Assembly: GCA_002429455.1 (NCBI GenBank)
Contig: DIZU01000106.1
Span: 7,506 to 14,259, forward strand
From: Methylotenera sp. UBA6020
Lineage (GTDB): Bacteria; Pseudomonadota; Gammaproteobacteria; Burkholderiales; Methylophilaceae
Length of the DNA stretch: 6,754 bases
Direction: 5' to 3'
The position numbers and the translations under genes were made by a program. The notes beneath the pieces were generated by a model, which was not told the DNA's origin, did no database searches, and saw only the letters and a list, made by a program, of their open reading frames with translations. Positions 1 through 5,160 of the stretch are shown one piece after another (within the stretch, counting starts at the first letter, position 1; each line of letters starts with the position of its first letter).

Positions 1-134
1 GGGCAGTCCAGCGTGAGCAGCAGGCGCCAAGATCGCAAGGCCGACAAGACAGACAGCAAGGCAAAGATACTATGAGCGAGCCAAAATCGGGACAAGGGCA
101 AGAACAGGATCGAGGCCGAGGCCGTAATGAGTGA
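1..134 (+). CDS. C-terminal end of an unrecognised Q/R/G-rich protein (5' end outside window)
   Basis: The frame beginning at base 3 stays open from the window edge to a TGA at 132-134 and gives about 43 residues. They are dominated by Gln, Arg, Gly, Asp and Glu, for example RQDRQQGKD and GQEQDRGRGRNE, with almost no hydrophobic residues. This looks like the disordered tail of a larger protein rather than a folded domain. Exported betaproteobacterial proteins with Q/R-rich tails (such as DUF3300 types) end in a similar way, but nothing here proves that family. The stretch could also be non-coding, since it is short and frame 1 is open to base 75. No terminator is visible between its stop and the next gene at 252. 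Function unknown. Confidence 0.4.
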   Translation, partial: AVQREQQAPRSQGRQDRQQGKDTMSEPKSGQGQEQDRGRGRNE

Positions 135-251
135 TATAGTCTGACTTGACCTCAGTGAACTCACATTAGCAACAACAGCCCTATCATTGGCTCACTTTAG
201 CTTAAAATTAACCAATAACCACTATCAATAAACCACTAGGAGATTTTTAAT

Positions 252-725
252 ATGAAATGTTTTCTGATTGCAGCGGCAGTAGCCGCTGCTACCCTTGGCA
301 CGCCAGCATTTGCTGCTGATGTTGGCGTTTCGGTCAGTATCGGCCAACCCGGTTTCTATGGCCAACTCGACATCGGTGATTTTCCTCAGCCAAGAGTGCT
401 TTATCGTCAGCCTATGGTAATCGAATCTGTGCCAATGGATCGTCCGCCGGTCTATCTGCGCGTACCACCAGGCCATGCTAAACATTGGAGTAAACATTGC
501 CGCGAATATAATGCTTGCGGTGAACGGGTCTACTTTGTGCAGGACGACTGGTATAACCGTGAATACGCTCCGCGCTATCGTGAACAGCATGGTGATCGTG
601 GTGGTTACGGCCGTGACGAGCATAGAGGTAATGACAACCGCCATGGCCATGATCGCGGAGATAATGGCGACCGCCATGACAATGGCCATGATCGTGGTCA
701 TGGACACGATAGAGGTCATGATTAA
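252..725 (+). CDS. Exported protein with His/Asp/Arg/Gly-rich C-terminal tail
   Basis: A 157-residue protein. The start is ATG 252, with AGGAGA at 238-243. Residues 1-21 form a Sec signal peptide with probable cleavage after Ala-Phe-Ala. The mature part begins with a beta-rich stretch (VGVSVSIGQPGFYGQLDIGD). A conserved-looking block follows at residues 73-101, PPGHAKHWSKHC...YNACG...YFVQDDWY, which holds the only mature cysteines (83 and 89) and several His. From residue 113 to the end the chain is low-complexity GHDRG-like repeat with nine His. Similar small secreted proteins with the PPGHxKHW block are familiar from betaproteobacteria but have no assigned function that I know of. The His/Asp tail suggests binding of divalent metals (Ni, Zn, Cu) in the periplasm; this is inference. 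The gene is probably monocistronic because a strong terminator follows at once. Confidence 0.88.
   Translation: MKCFLIAAAVAAATLGTPAFAADVGVSVSIGQPGFYGQLDIGDFPQPRVLYRQPMVIESVPMDRPPVYLRVPPGHAKHWSKHCREYNACGERVYFVQDDWYNREYAPRYREQHGDRGGYGRDEHRGNDNRHGHDRGDNGDRHDNGHDRGHGHDRGHD
636..723 (+). repeat. Degenerate short repeats encoding the GHDRG tail
   Basis: The 3' end of the preceding gene contains imperfect direct repeats. The 13-mer ATGGCCATGATCG occurs at 643-655 and again at 682-694, and ACCGCCATG occurs twice around 638-646 and 670-678. They encode the repeated Gly-His-Asp-Arg-Gly units. Such repeats are prone to slippage, so tail length probably varies between strains. They also open long spurious frames on the minus strand. 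Confidence 0.7.
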
Positions 726-752
726 CTGTAATTAAGATATTGGCATGACAAC

Positions 753-792
753 AATCCCGACGAGGCATGCCTATGAATCGTCGGGATTTTTT
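753..792 (+). terminator. Strong rho-independent terminator after the His-rich exported protein
   Basis: A perfect 11-base-pair stem pairs 753-763 (AATCCCGACGA) with 778-788 (TCGTCGGGATT), and the T-run covers 787-792. The 14-base loop itself contains the palindrome GGCATGCC (764-771). It sits 28 bases after the stop codon of the 252-725 gene and separates that gene from the downstream cluster. Confidence 0.93.
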
Positions 793-991
793 GTACATAT
801 TGCGTGCGCAATAATCAGTAGTACTCCAGAAAATCTGCACGTTAAGTGCGATAGCGAACAGAAGGTAATTGAAAAAAAGCAGATGATTACGACTAGCTTG
901 TGGTTATCTGATTGATGTAAACGGCAATACGGTTTGCATTAAGTGATCATCCGTTTTCGTTTTTAATTAACTCAACATATGGAGTACAACA

Positions 992-1312
992 ATGAAACAA
1001 CTTAAAACCATTTCTACAATTATCCTTGCCGGCACGTTTGCAGCCATGCTTGGTTGTGCCTCAACTTCAAAGCATGAAGGCACAGGAGAATACTTTGAAG
1101 ACAGCGTTATTACTACGAAGGTAAAAGCGGCGGTATTGAATGAGCCTACATTAAAGTCTACTGAAATAAACGTTGAAACCTATAAAGGTGTAGTGCAGTT
1201 AAGCGGTTTTGTTGATTCAGAAGCCGATATTAACAAAGCGGCAGATGTTGCACGTCACGTTAAGGGTGTTGTATCTGTTAAAAATGATATGCATCTTAAG
1301 GCTAAACAGTAA
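992..1312 (+). CDS. BON-domain lipoprotein (OsmY/YraP-like, single BON)
   Basis: A 106-residue protein starting at ATG 992 behind GGAG at 981-984. Residues 1-22 are a lipoprotein signal peptide ending Met-Leu-Gly-Cys; the lipid-carrying Cys would be residue 22. Met at -3 is slightly unusual for a lipobox. Residues 37-104 form one BON domain: DSVITTKVKAAVLNE, then INVETYKGVVQLSGFV, then a DINKAADVARHVKGVVSV turn and strand. BON domains bind phospholipid or other envelope surfaces and occur in OsmY, DolP (YraP) and Kbp. OsmY and DolP carry two BON domains, so this is a minimal version. Location is probably the periplasmic face of the outer membrane, because Ala follows the Cys rather than an Asp retention signal. 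The next gene starts 53 bases downstream with no terminator between, so the two are likely cotranscribed. Confidence 0.93.
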   Translation: MKQLKTISTIILAGTFAAMLGCASTSKHEGTGEYFEDSVITTKVKAAVLNEPTLKSTEINVETYKGVVQLSGFVDSEADINKAADVARHVKGVVSVKNDMHLKAKQ

Positions 1313-1365
1313 GTTTACCGGTCTTATAGCGTAACGTTTATAACGTATTAGCAGGAGTACACATC

Positions 1366-1512
1366 ATGCTTGAAACAATTGCGGTTATTTTGATTATTCT
1401 ATGGATACTTGGTTTAGTTTCCTCGTACACCATGGGTGGATTCATTCACATTCTGCTAGTCATCGCAATCGTGATGATTATAGTACGTGTTATTCAAGGC
1501 CGAGGTTTGTAG
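1366..1512 (+). CDS. lmo0937-family (DUF5670) membrane miniprotein
   Basis: A 48-residue protein starting at ATG 1366 with AGGAG at 1353-1357. It is almost entirely hydrophobic: helix one covers about residues 4-19 (TIAVILIILWILGLVS), a short polar turn SYTMGG follows, and helix two covers about 26-42, ending in the basic tail RVIQGRGL. The pattern MLE-hydrophobic-LGLVSSYTMGGFIHILLVIAIV matches the lmo0937 / DUF5670 family of tiny two-helix inner-membrane proteins, for which no biochemical role is known to me. The length is normal for that family. It lies between the BON lipoprotein and another small membrane protein, which fits an envelope-stress cluster. Confidence 0.9.
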   Translation: MLETIAVILIILWILGLVSSYTMGGFIHILLVIAIVMIIVRVIQGRGL

Positions 1513-1634
1513 CCAAAGCCCTGGATTTCTTTATGCAGTGAGGTGGTCTGGTAAAGCTATTCGGTTATTCGTGGTTCTTTTTTTACTAGACCTCCTTTTG
1601 TTGAAGCAAGTGGATATCTACAGGAGAATATAAT

Positions 1635-1847
1635 ATGAATGCAATCAAGATGTTGGCAATCGTGCTAATTGTGGCTGGTGTCTTGGGGTTGGCGTATGGC
1701 AGTTTCACTTACACTAAAGAAACGCATCAGGCTAAGATAGGGCCGATAGAACTGTCGGTCAAGGACAAGGAGACAGTAAATATTCCTGTTTGGGCTGGTG
1801 TAGTATCAGTGGCGGCAGGGCTGGTTCTACTGTTTGTGCGCAAGTGA
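1635..1847 (+). CDS. Small two-helix membrane protein, unnamed family
   Basis: A 70-residue protein starting at ATG 1635, with AGGAGA at 1622-1627. Helix one spans about residues 5-24 (KMLAIVLIVAGVLGLAYGSF). A polar central loop TYTKETHQAKIGPIELSVKDKETVNIP follows, then helix two, about 52-68 (PVWAGVVSVAAGLVLLFVRK). Both ends probably face the cytoplasm, given Lys at the N-terminus and Arg-Lys at the C-terminus, leaving the loop in the periplasm. The arrangement recurs in proteobacterial hypothetical membrane proteins, but I do not recognise a named domain with confidence. Its position between lmo0937-type and YqjD-type genes supports a membrane stress role by association only. Confidence 0.85.
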   Translation: MNAIKMLAIVLIVAGVLGLAYGSFTYTKETHQAKIGPIELSVKDKETVNIPVWAGVVSVAAGLVLLFVRK

Positions 1848-1911
1848 AATCTGCTGCTCAATTTCAAAGATTAAGCTACAAAATTAAGATTTAAGCGATT
1901 AATCATTAAAA

Positions 1912-1939
1912 AATATTTAGTCCACAATATTTAGTTTAC
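1912..1939 (+). repeat. Tandem 14-base direct repeat just upstream of the yqjD-like gene
   Basis: AATATTTAGTCCAC (1912-1925) is followed immediately by AATATTTAGTTTAC (1926-1939), with 12 of 14 bases identical. The pair ends two bases before the AGGAGA ribosome binding site of the gene at 1954. The surrounding 1860-1940 is strongly AT-rich. It could be a pair of protein-binding half-sites, part of a promoter, or a simple slippage product; the sequence alone does not decide. Confidence 0.5.
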
Positions 1940-1953
1940 ATAGGAGAAGAAAC

Positions 1954-2280
1954 ATGGAACCGTTAGCTGAAGAATTCAACAAAGATCAACTCATCAACGA
2001 TTTTAAGGTAGTCGTTGCTGATGCAGAAGCCTTGCTAAAAGTGACGGCAAATACGGGCGGTGCGAAGCTGGCCGAGGTGCGTGCCAAAGCGGAAGAGTCG
2101 CTCAGTATGGTGAAAAATAGGATGGTTGAGACCCAAGCCGCGCTGCTAGCAAAAACTAAAGCAGCAGCCAAGGCTACCGACGTTTATGTCCATGAAAATC
2201 CATGGAAAGCGGTTGGGGTTAGCGCAGGTGGAAGCTTGTTGATCGGCCTTTTGGTCGGTTTACTTATTAGCCGACGTTAG
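1954..2280 (+). CDS. yqjD: DUF883 / YqjD-ElaB-family membrane-anchored ribosome-binding protein
   Basis: A 108-residue protein starting at ATG 1954 with AGGAGA at 1942-1947. Residues 1-78 are a charged, Ala-rich helix likely to form a coiled coil (DAEALLKVTAN, KLAEVRAKAEESL). The family signature HENPWKAVG lies at 80-88, and a single C-terminal membrane helix runs about 85-105, ending in Ser-Arg-Arg. Length and architecture match E. coli YqjD, ElaB and YgaM. In E. coli these sit in the inner membrane by their C-terminal helix; YqjD binds ribosomes in stationary phase and is RpoS-dependent. The same role is inferred here. The yqjE-like gene follows after 8 bases, so they form an operon. The symbol reflects genomic position and family, not proven orthology. 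Confidence 0.92.
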   Translation: MEPLAEEFNKDQLINDFKVVVADAEALLKVTANTGGAKLAEVRAKAEESLSMVKNRMVETQAALLAKTKAAAKATDVYVHENPWKAVGVSAGGSLLIGLLVGLLISRR

Positions 2281-2288
2281 TATTTGCC

Positions 2289-2681
2289 ATGACCGAGAAA
2301 ACCCCCACGGGGCGTAGAGGATTGTTTGAGTCATTAACAGCCCTCACCGCAACATTAGTTGCCGTCGCACATACGCGACTTGATATGTTGTCTACAGACT
2401 TGGAGGAGGATAGGGAGCATTTATTATCCTTATTGCTATTATCGCTAACAGCCTTGTTTTGCCTTGGCGTGGGGGTGGTACTAGCCATTATCCTGCTTGT
2501 CGTGGCATGCGGGGATGCATACCGGCTGCAAGTGTTGGGCTCGCTAGCAGGGGTTTTTCTGATAGTCAGCTTTGCGATGTGGCGGTTCACGGTGCATAAA
2601 GTGAAAACAAAGCCGAAACTATTTTCAGCAAGCTTGTCGGAGTTGTACAAAGACCACCAGCAACTAGACACGGACTCATGA
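2289..2681 (+). CDS. yqjE: YqjE-family (phage holin superfamily 3_6) membrane protein
   Basis: A 130-residue protein starting at ATG 2289. An in-frame TAG at 2268-2270 and no alternative start after it fix this start. No good Shine-Dalgarno is visible and the previous stop is only 8 bases away, so translation is probably coupled to the yqjD-like gene. The N-terminal amphipathic region (GLFESLTALTATLVAVAHTRLDMLSTDLEEDRE) is typical of YqjE. Two membrane helices follow at about residues 46-73 and 81-99, then a cytoplasmic tail ending in the family motif SLSELYKDHQQL. The holin label is a fold-family name only, and nothing else here is phage. The stop TGA overlaps an ATG (ATGA at 2678-2681) that opens a nine-codon frame leading to the next gene. 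Confidence 0.9.
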   Translation: MTEKTPTGRRGLFESLTALTATLVAVAHTRLDMLSTDLEEDREHLLSLLLLSLTALFCLGVGVVLAIILLVVACGDAYRLQVLGSLAGVFLIVSFAMWRFTVHKVKTKPKLFSASLSELYKDHQQLDTDS

Positions 2682-2707
2682 GTCCCGAGGTACCCGTTAA
2701 TGAATAA
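2678..2707 (+). other. Nine-codon frame bridging yqjE stop and yqjK start
   Basis: ATG 2678 overlaps the yqjE stop as ATGA. The frame reads MSPEVPVNE and stops at TAA 2705-2707, just past the yqjK ATG at 2700. It could let terminating ribosomes reinitiate and deliver them to yqjK. It is short enough to be chance, and it has no ribosome binding site of its own. Confidence 0.3.
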
Positions 2708-2984
2708 TAAGTTGATTCAGTTGGCTGAGCGACGTAACGGCTTAATTTCGCAAGCAGAAGCCCAAAGAGCCGCTGTGGCACAAATCATTGAGCCGTGGCG
2801 TAAACCTATGCTGCTGGCTGATCAAGGTCTGGCTGTGTTAGGTTATATCAAGCGCCATTCCAGTTTATTCATTGGAGGATCGGTTACGCTACTTACCGTG
2901 CTGAGGAATAAGCCTGCTGGAAAATGGTTTCGGCACGGCTGGGTTGTGTGGCAGATGATACGTAAGTTGCGCGGTAGAGCGTAG
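2700..2984 (+). CDS. yqjK: YqjK-like protein
   Basis: A 94-residue protein starting at ATG 2700, with GAGG at 2687-2690 spaced 9 bases; the upstream frame is closed by TGA at 2679 with no other start. The N-terminus MNNKLIQLAERRNGLISQAEAQRAAVAQIIEPWRKP is the YqjK hallmark: a basic amphipathic helix followed by a Pro-Trp-Arg turn. It continues DQGLAVLGYIKRH and a moderately hydrophobic segment about 55-68 that may insert in the membrane, ending in a basic tail (RKLRGRA). E. coli carries yqjD-yqjE-yqjK in this order, and the conserved order strongly supports the assignment. Biochemical function is unknown. It is the last gene of the plus-strand run before the convergent regulator. Confidence 0.88.
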   Translation: MNNKLIQLAERRNGLISQAEAQRAAVAQIIEPWRKPMLLADQGLAVLGYIKRHSSLFIGGSVTLLTVLRNKPAGKWFRHGWVVWQMIRKLRGRA

Positions 2985-3007
2985 ATCCGGAAGTTGGAGG
3001 ATCAAAC

Positions 3008-3045
3008 TAAGCATTGGCCTGCCGTAGACCTCAGGCTATGCCTTA
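3008..3045. terminator. Bulged hairpin between convergent genes, possible bidirectional terminator
   Basis: Bases 3008-3021 can pair with 3032-3045: TAAGCA, a bulged T, then TGGCCTG on the left against CAGGCTA, TGC, a bulged C and TTA on the right. This gives 13 pairs (one G-T wobble) around a 10-base loop. It lies in the 68-base gap between the yqjK-like stop and the stop of the minus-strand regulator, where a two-way terminator is expected. Neither side has a proper T-run, so efficiency as an intrinsic terminator is doubtful. Confidence 0.45.
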
Positions 3046-3052
3046 AATTAAC

Positions 3053-3787
3053 TCAGTAAAAAAATTCAGATGTTCCTCTAGTATGCAAGATACGGTTATA
3101 TATTTCCTTGTCGGTCTGGTAACAAATGCAGGATGATGCTTCTAAGCCGGCGAGGTCGTTAATTCTAAGGTTTCCCCGACTGTAGCTGATGAGGTTTTTA
3201 TGTTGTAGCGAACCGGCCGCGATGGTCACACCAACACGACGTACACCCAGTGTCTGGGCCAGTAGTTCTTGCGTAATATGAAATTCCCTGGAGTCCTTTC
3301 GGTCACTAATCATCAGCAGTAAGCGAGCTAGGCGCTCTTCTACCACATGAAAACGGTTGCAAACTGTTGTTTGCACAAGCTGGCTAAACGAAACGCAGAT
3401 ATAGCGCTTTAAATACAACTGCAATACCGGGCTACGTTCGAACTTGTCTAGAAATACGGGTGCCGCGATGCGCAATGCGGAACCGGCTCCTTGAACCAAT
3501 GCACGAAATGGCGCAACATTTATCTCTAGCATGAGCGTAATGCCGAGCATGCCTTCATTGCCAATCAGTGCCACTTCCATGCCCACATTACCATCAACGG
3601 GATTGACCAGCGAAATTATGCTGTCAATGGGAAAGTAGACGTGCTGAATGCGATCTCCAGCGTTGAAAATAACATCGGCAAGCTTAAGTTGTACTAACTC
3701 ACAGCTAGCCATCATATCGAGTCGATCTTTGTTTGGAAGGCCATCCAGCAGCGTATTGCTAGCTGGAAGAGCTTGAATGAATGGCAT
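3053..3787 (-). CDS. Crp/Fnr-family transcriptional regulator
   Basis: A 244-residue protein. On the minus strand the ATG at 3787 is preceded by GCAGGAG (plus 3795-3801). Residues about 25-120 form a cyclic-nucleotide-binding-like beta barrel (VIFNAGDRIQHVYFPIDSIISLV, then GNEGMLGITLML). A dimer helix about 122-160 contains CNRFHVVEERLARLLLM, and a winged helix-turn-helix about 168-215 reads ITQELLAQTLGVRRVGVTIAAGSLQHKNLISYSRGNLRI across its length. The cAMP phosphate-binding Arg/Ser set of CRP (RAAT-like) is not seen, and the cysteine pattern of FNR (four Cys for an iron-sulphur cluster) is absent, so the ligand is unknown. This GNEGMLG / GVRR subtype is common in beta- and alphaproteobacteria beside stress genes. 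It may control the flanking clusters, which is inference. The C-terminus after the wing has two close Cys (220, 222). Confidence 0.93.
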   Translation of the reverse strand: MPFIQALPASNTLLDGLPNKDRLDMMASCELVQLKLADVIFNAGDRIQHVYFPIDSIISLVNPVDGNVGMEVALIGNEGMLGITLMLEINVAPFRALVQGAGSALRIAAPVFLDKFERSPVLQLYLKRYICVSFSQLVQTTVCNRFHVVEERLARLLLMISDRKDSREFHITQELLAQTLGVRRVGVTIAAGSLQHKNLISYSRGNLRINDLAGLEASSCICYQTDKEIYNRILHTRGTSEFFY

Positions 3788-4291
3788 GTGTAATCTCCTG
3801 CAATATTTGCTGTTCTGTCATGGTCAGTCAATGCGACAGGCCATCCAATCAGCTAGGGCGATGAAAGTCTTGATGTCTGTGGTTGCGAGAGCGCATGGTT
3901 AAAACAGTCAGTAGCACAAATTACCGCAGACGTTTTGTGCTGTCTGTTCGCTGGCATACATAAATTCAATTGATTGGCAGGGTTTGATGATTTGCCTGCA
4001 ATGCTAACTATTGATTATTAAGTTAGCCTTCAAGTCGATACCTCCATCCACCAGTAGATTTTTTAAACTGGCTAACAGCGCATCCGTTATGTGCGATAGC
4101 AGACGGACAATCTCCTGCAATCAACTTAATCTAAATAGCTTGAAACAAACGGTTGGCATGTCGATTGATCTGCTTATGCGAAATTGCATCAGCGCATAAT
4201 TTAAGGGATGTTTTAAACGTACAACCGTTATTTTTGTTCATATTGAAGACGAAATCGACTGTCAGGTAACTATAGATTGAGAGGAATAAAA
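3788..4291. other. 504-base region without a convincing gene
   Basis: This lies between the divergently oriented regulator (minus) and csbD (plus) and must hold both promoters. It contains an 8-base inverted repeat at 3913-3941, a 7-base hairpin (GCTAACT at 4003-4009 with AGTTAGC at 4021-4027), and a second copy of the 13-mer AATCTCCTGCAAT (3792-3804 beside the regulator start, 4109-4121 in mid-region). Short minus-strand frames at 4131-4241 (36 codons) and 4004-4120 (38 codons, TTG start) read as plausible amphipathic peptides, but they are in different frames and lack good starts. A 62-codon plus frame at 4011-4199 starts with TTG and has no ribosome binding site. A decayed gene is possible. 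Confidence 0.6.
3913..3941. promoter_or_regulatory. Inverted repeat, candidate operator upstream of the regulator gene
   Basis: AGCACAAA (3913-3920) and TTTGTGCT (3934-3941) are perfect inverted copies separated by 13 bases. The 29-base element is 126 bases upstream of the Crp/Fnr-family start. No T-run follows on either strand, so it is less likely to be a terminator. The dyad is compatible with binding of a dimeric regulator, but it does not match the CRP/FNR consensus (TGTGA-N6-TCACA or TTGAT-N4-ATCAA). Confidence 0.35.
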
Positions 4292-4546
4292 ATGGACTGG
4301 AATCAAATTGAAGGCAACTGGAAACAATTTAAAGGCAACGTTAAACAGCAGTGGGGCAAACTTACGGATGACCAACTGGAAGTAATTGCCGGCAAACGAG
4401 ATCAGCTTGTTGGCAAGATTCAGGAGATATATGGTGTCACCAAGGAAAATGCACATAAACAGATTTCTGATTGGCAAAAAATGCTGAAACACTCCGATAG
4501 CAGTAACGACGAAGCTAGCAAATCCAAGCGTCAGGACAAGCCATGA
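4292..4546 (+). CDS. csbD: CsbD-family stress protein
   Basis: An 84-residue protein. The frame extends to a TTG at 4277, but ATG 4292 is chosen because it gives the family N-terminus MDWNQIEGNWKQFKG and has GAGAGGA at 4279-4285. Residues 2-61 are a full CsbD domain: WKQFKGNVKQQWGKLTDD, then VIAGKRDQLVGKIQ, then IYGVTKENAHKQISDW, close to E. coli YjbJ. A Lys/Ser/Asp-rich tail of about 20 residues follows. CsbD proteins are small soluble helical proteins induced by general stress (SigB in Bacillus, RpoS-type in enterobacteria), and their molecular role is not established. The stop TGA overlaps the next ATG (4543-4546), so translation of the secreted partner is coupled to csbD. This is copy 1 of a duplicated two-gene block. 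Confidence 0.93.
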   Translation: MDWNQIEGNWKQFKGNVKQQWGKLTDDQLEVIAGKRDQLVGKIQEIYGVTKENAHKQISDWQKMLKHSDSSNDEASKSKRQDKP

Positions 4547-4860
4547 AAAATCTGAATATTAGCGTTATTGCACTTGCTGTCGGTTTTTCCTTGAGCATGG
4601 GCGTCATGGCTAAAAGTATGTCAGATGATGAATATAAGTTTCTTGATAAAAATATAGGAGCTGAATATCGAGTTGCAAAAAACCGATGTCTTTCACTTGC
4701 AGGCAACGCGAATGATAAATGTGTTGCAGAAGCCCGAGAAAAAAAGAACATCGCCAAGCAAAATCTTGATATTCAATATAAAGCTATTGTGACTAAACCA
4801 TCCGAGCCTGCTACAGCCAAGACTGCGAAAGACCGGCCGCCTGAAGTTGTCAAAGGCTGA
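4543..4860 (+). CDS. Exported protein with one Cys-x10-Cys module (short paralog)
   Basis: A 105-residue protein whose ATG 4543 overlaps the csbD stop; AGGA at 4532-4535 can serve as ribosome binding site. Residues 1-23 are a Sec signal peptide ending Val-Met-Ala. The mature chain is highly charged and helical, with one module at about 38-66: IGAEYRVAKNRC, LSLAGNANDK, then CVAEAREK. The cysteines are residues 49 and 60 with ten residues between. The tail (83-105) is Pro/Lys/Thr-rich and probably disordered. Residues 1-83 align without gaps to the first 83 residues of the protein at 5501-6112, with roughly half identical, and both Cys are at identical positions. Similar secreted proteins in betaproteobacteria are sometimes labelled TolA-like because of Ala/Lys-rich composition, but no TolA function is implied. 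The pair probably forms a periplasmic disulphide. Function unknown. Confidence 0.88.
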   Translation: MKNLNISVIALAVGFSLSMGVMAKSMSDDEYKFLDKNIGAEYRVAKNRCLSLAGNANDKCVAEAREKKNIAKQNLDIQYKAIVTKPSEPATAKTAKDRPPEVVKG

Positions 4861-4867
4861 CGCGATG

Positions 4868-4990
4868 ACTGGACATAGCCCGCTCACAAACCATAAAAAC
4901 TACTTTCTAAATAACTAGTTAGGTAAGTAATTTAGGTGCTGGCTCAATAAACTAGAAATGATCATCAATAATACATGGGCTATGTTCGGT
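4868..4990. repeat. 14-base imperfect inverted repeats bounding a 123-base segment
   Basis: ACTGGACATAGCCC at 4868-4881 is the inverted counterpart of GGGCTATGTTCGGT at 4977-4990: 12 of 14 positions pair normally and the two others are G-T wobbles. The 95 bases between are AT-rich, carry stop codons in all frames and hold the 10-base palindrome TAACTAGTTA (4912-4921). The segment begins 7 bases after the stop of the short Cys-x10-Cys protein. It may be a miniature mobile element or a long-range RNA stem. No clear target duplication is seen at its edges. Confidence 0.45.
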
Positions 4991-4999
4991 ATCAAACAG

Positions 5000-5020
5000 A
5001 CGGTGAATGTAAATCGCCGT
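5000..5020. promoter_or_regulatory. Small hairpin in the spacer between the two csbD blocks
   Basis: ACGGTGA (5000-5006) pairs with TCGCCGT (5014-5020), with one G-T wobble and a 7-base loop. No T-run follows, so it is not a clear terminator. It may contribute to the 5' region of the second block, or be incidental. Confidence 0.25.
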
Positions 5021-5114
5021 AATGTGAGGCCTTGGACATAAATATAGCTTACTTTATTGATGGTCTATATGACATAGGATCAGTTTCAGCTTAATTATCA
5101 CTGAATTGTACTTA

Positions 5115-5125
5115 ATGGTGACCAT
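5115..5125. promoter_or_regulatory. Palindrome ATGGTGACCAT upstream of the second csbD-like gene
   Basis: A perfect odd palindrome (five bases each side of a central G) lies 35 bases before ATG 5161. A weak promoter-like pair, TTGTAC (5106-5111) and TATTGT (5129-5134) at 17-base spacing, brackets it, so it could be an operator sitting between the two hexamers. Both the palindrome and the hexamers are short, and chance is not excluded. Confidence 0.25.
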
Positions 5126-5160
5126 AGTTATTGTCATCAAATAAACAAAAGGAAATACAG

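Noticed and set aside
225..719. 164-codon minus-strand frame opposite the His-rich exported protein (and a 120-codon one at 478-840)
   Set aside because: Composition is almost only Met, Ile, Thr, Val, Ala or His, as expected from the opposite strand of Asp/His/Gly-rich repeats. The plus strand has a signal peptide, ribosome binding site and terminator, so these are shadows. The one at 478-840 also crosses the terminator.
846..855. 10-mer GTGCGATAGC repeated at 4091-4100
   Set aside because: Flanks do not match beyond the 10-mer, and one such repeat is not surprising in a window of this size.
912..940. Promoter TTGATG / TGCATT upstream of the BON lipoprotein
   Set aside because: The -10 matches only three of six bases; a promoter must be nearby, but this one cannot be supported.
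1578..1584. Seven-T run after the lmo0937-type gene as a terminator
   Set aside because: No stable GC-rich hairpin directly precedes it; only a weak, bulged GAGGT/ACCTC pairing with a large loop spans it.
2267..2671. 134-codon minus-strand frame over the YqjE-like gene
   Set aside because: Ser/Thr/Asn-rich shadow of a clear two-helix membrane protein in a conserved operon.
2289..2681. Evidence for a prophage because the product belongs to a phage holin superfamily
   Set aside because: The YqjE family is a chromosomal membrane protein, here between YqjD- and YqjK-like genes; no other phage gene or attachment site is visible.
3803..3831. Promoter TTGACT / AAATAT (minus strand) for the regulator
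   Set aside because: Spacing is good, but the predicted start would fall within the Shine-Dalgarno, leaving a non-functional leader.
4011..4199. 62-codon plus-strand frame
   Set aside because: Starts with TTG, has no ribosome binding site, and composition is not protein-like compared with the neighbours.
4243..4276. Promoter TTGAAG / TATAGA before csbD
   Set aside because: Spacing is 22 bases and the -10 would put the transcript start inside the ribosome binding site.
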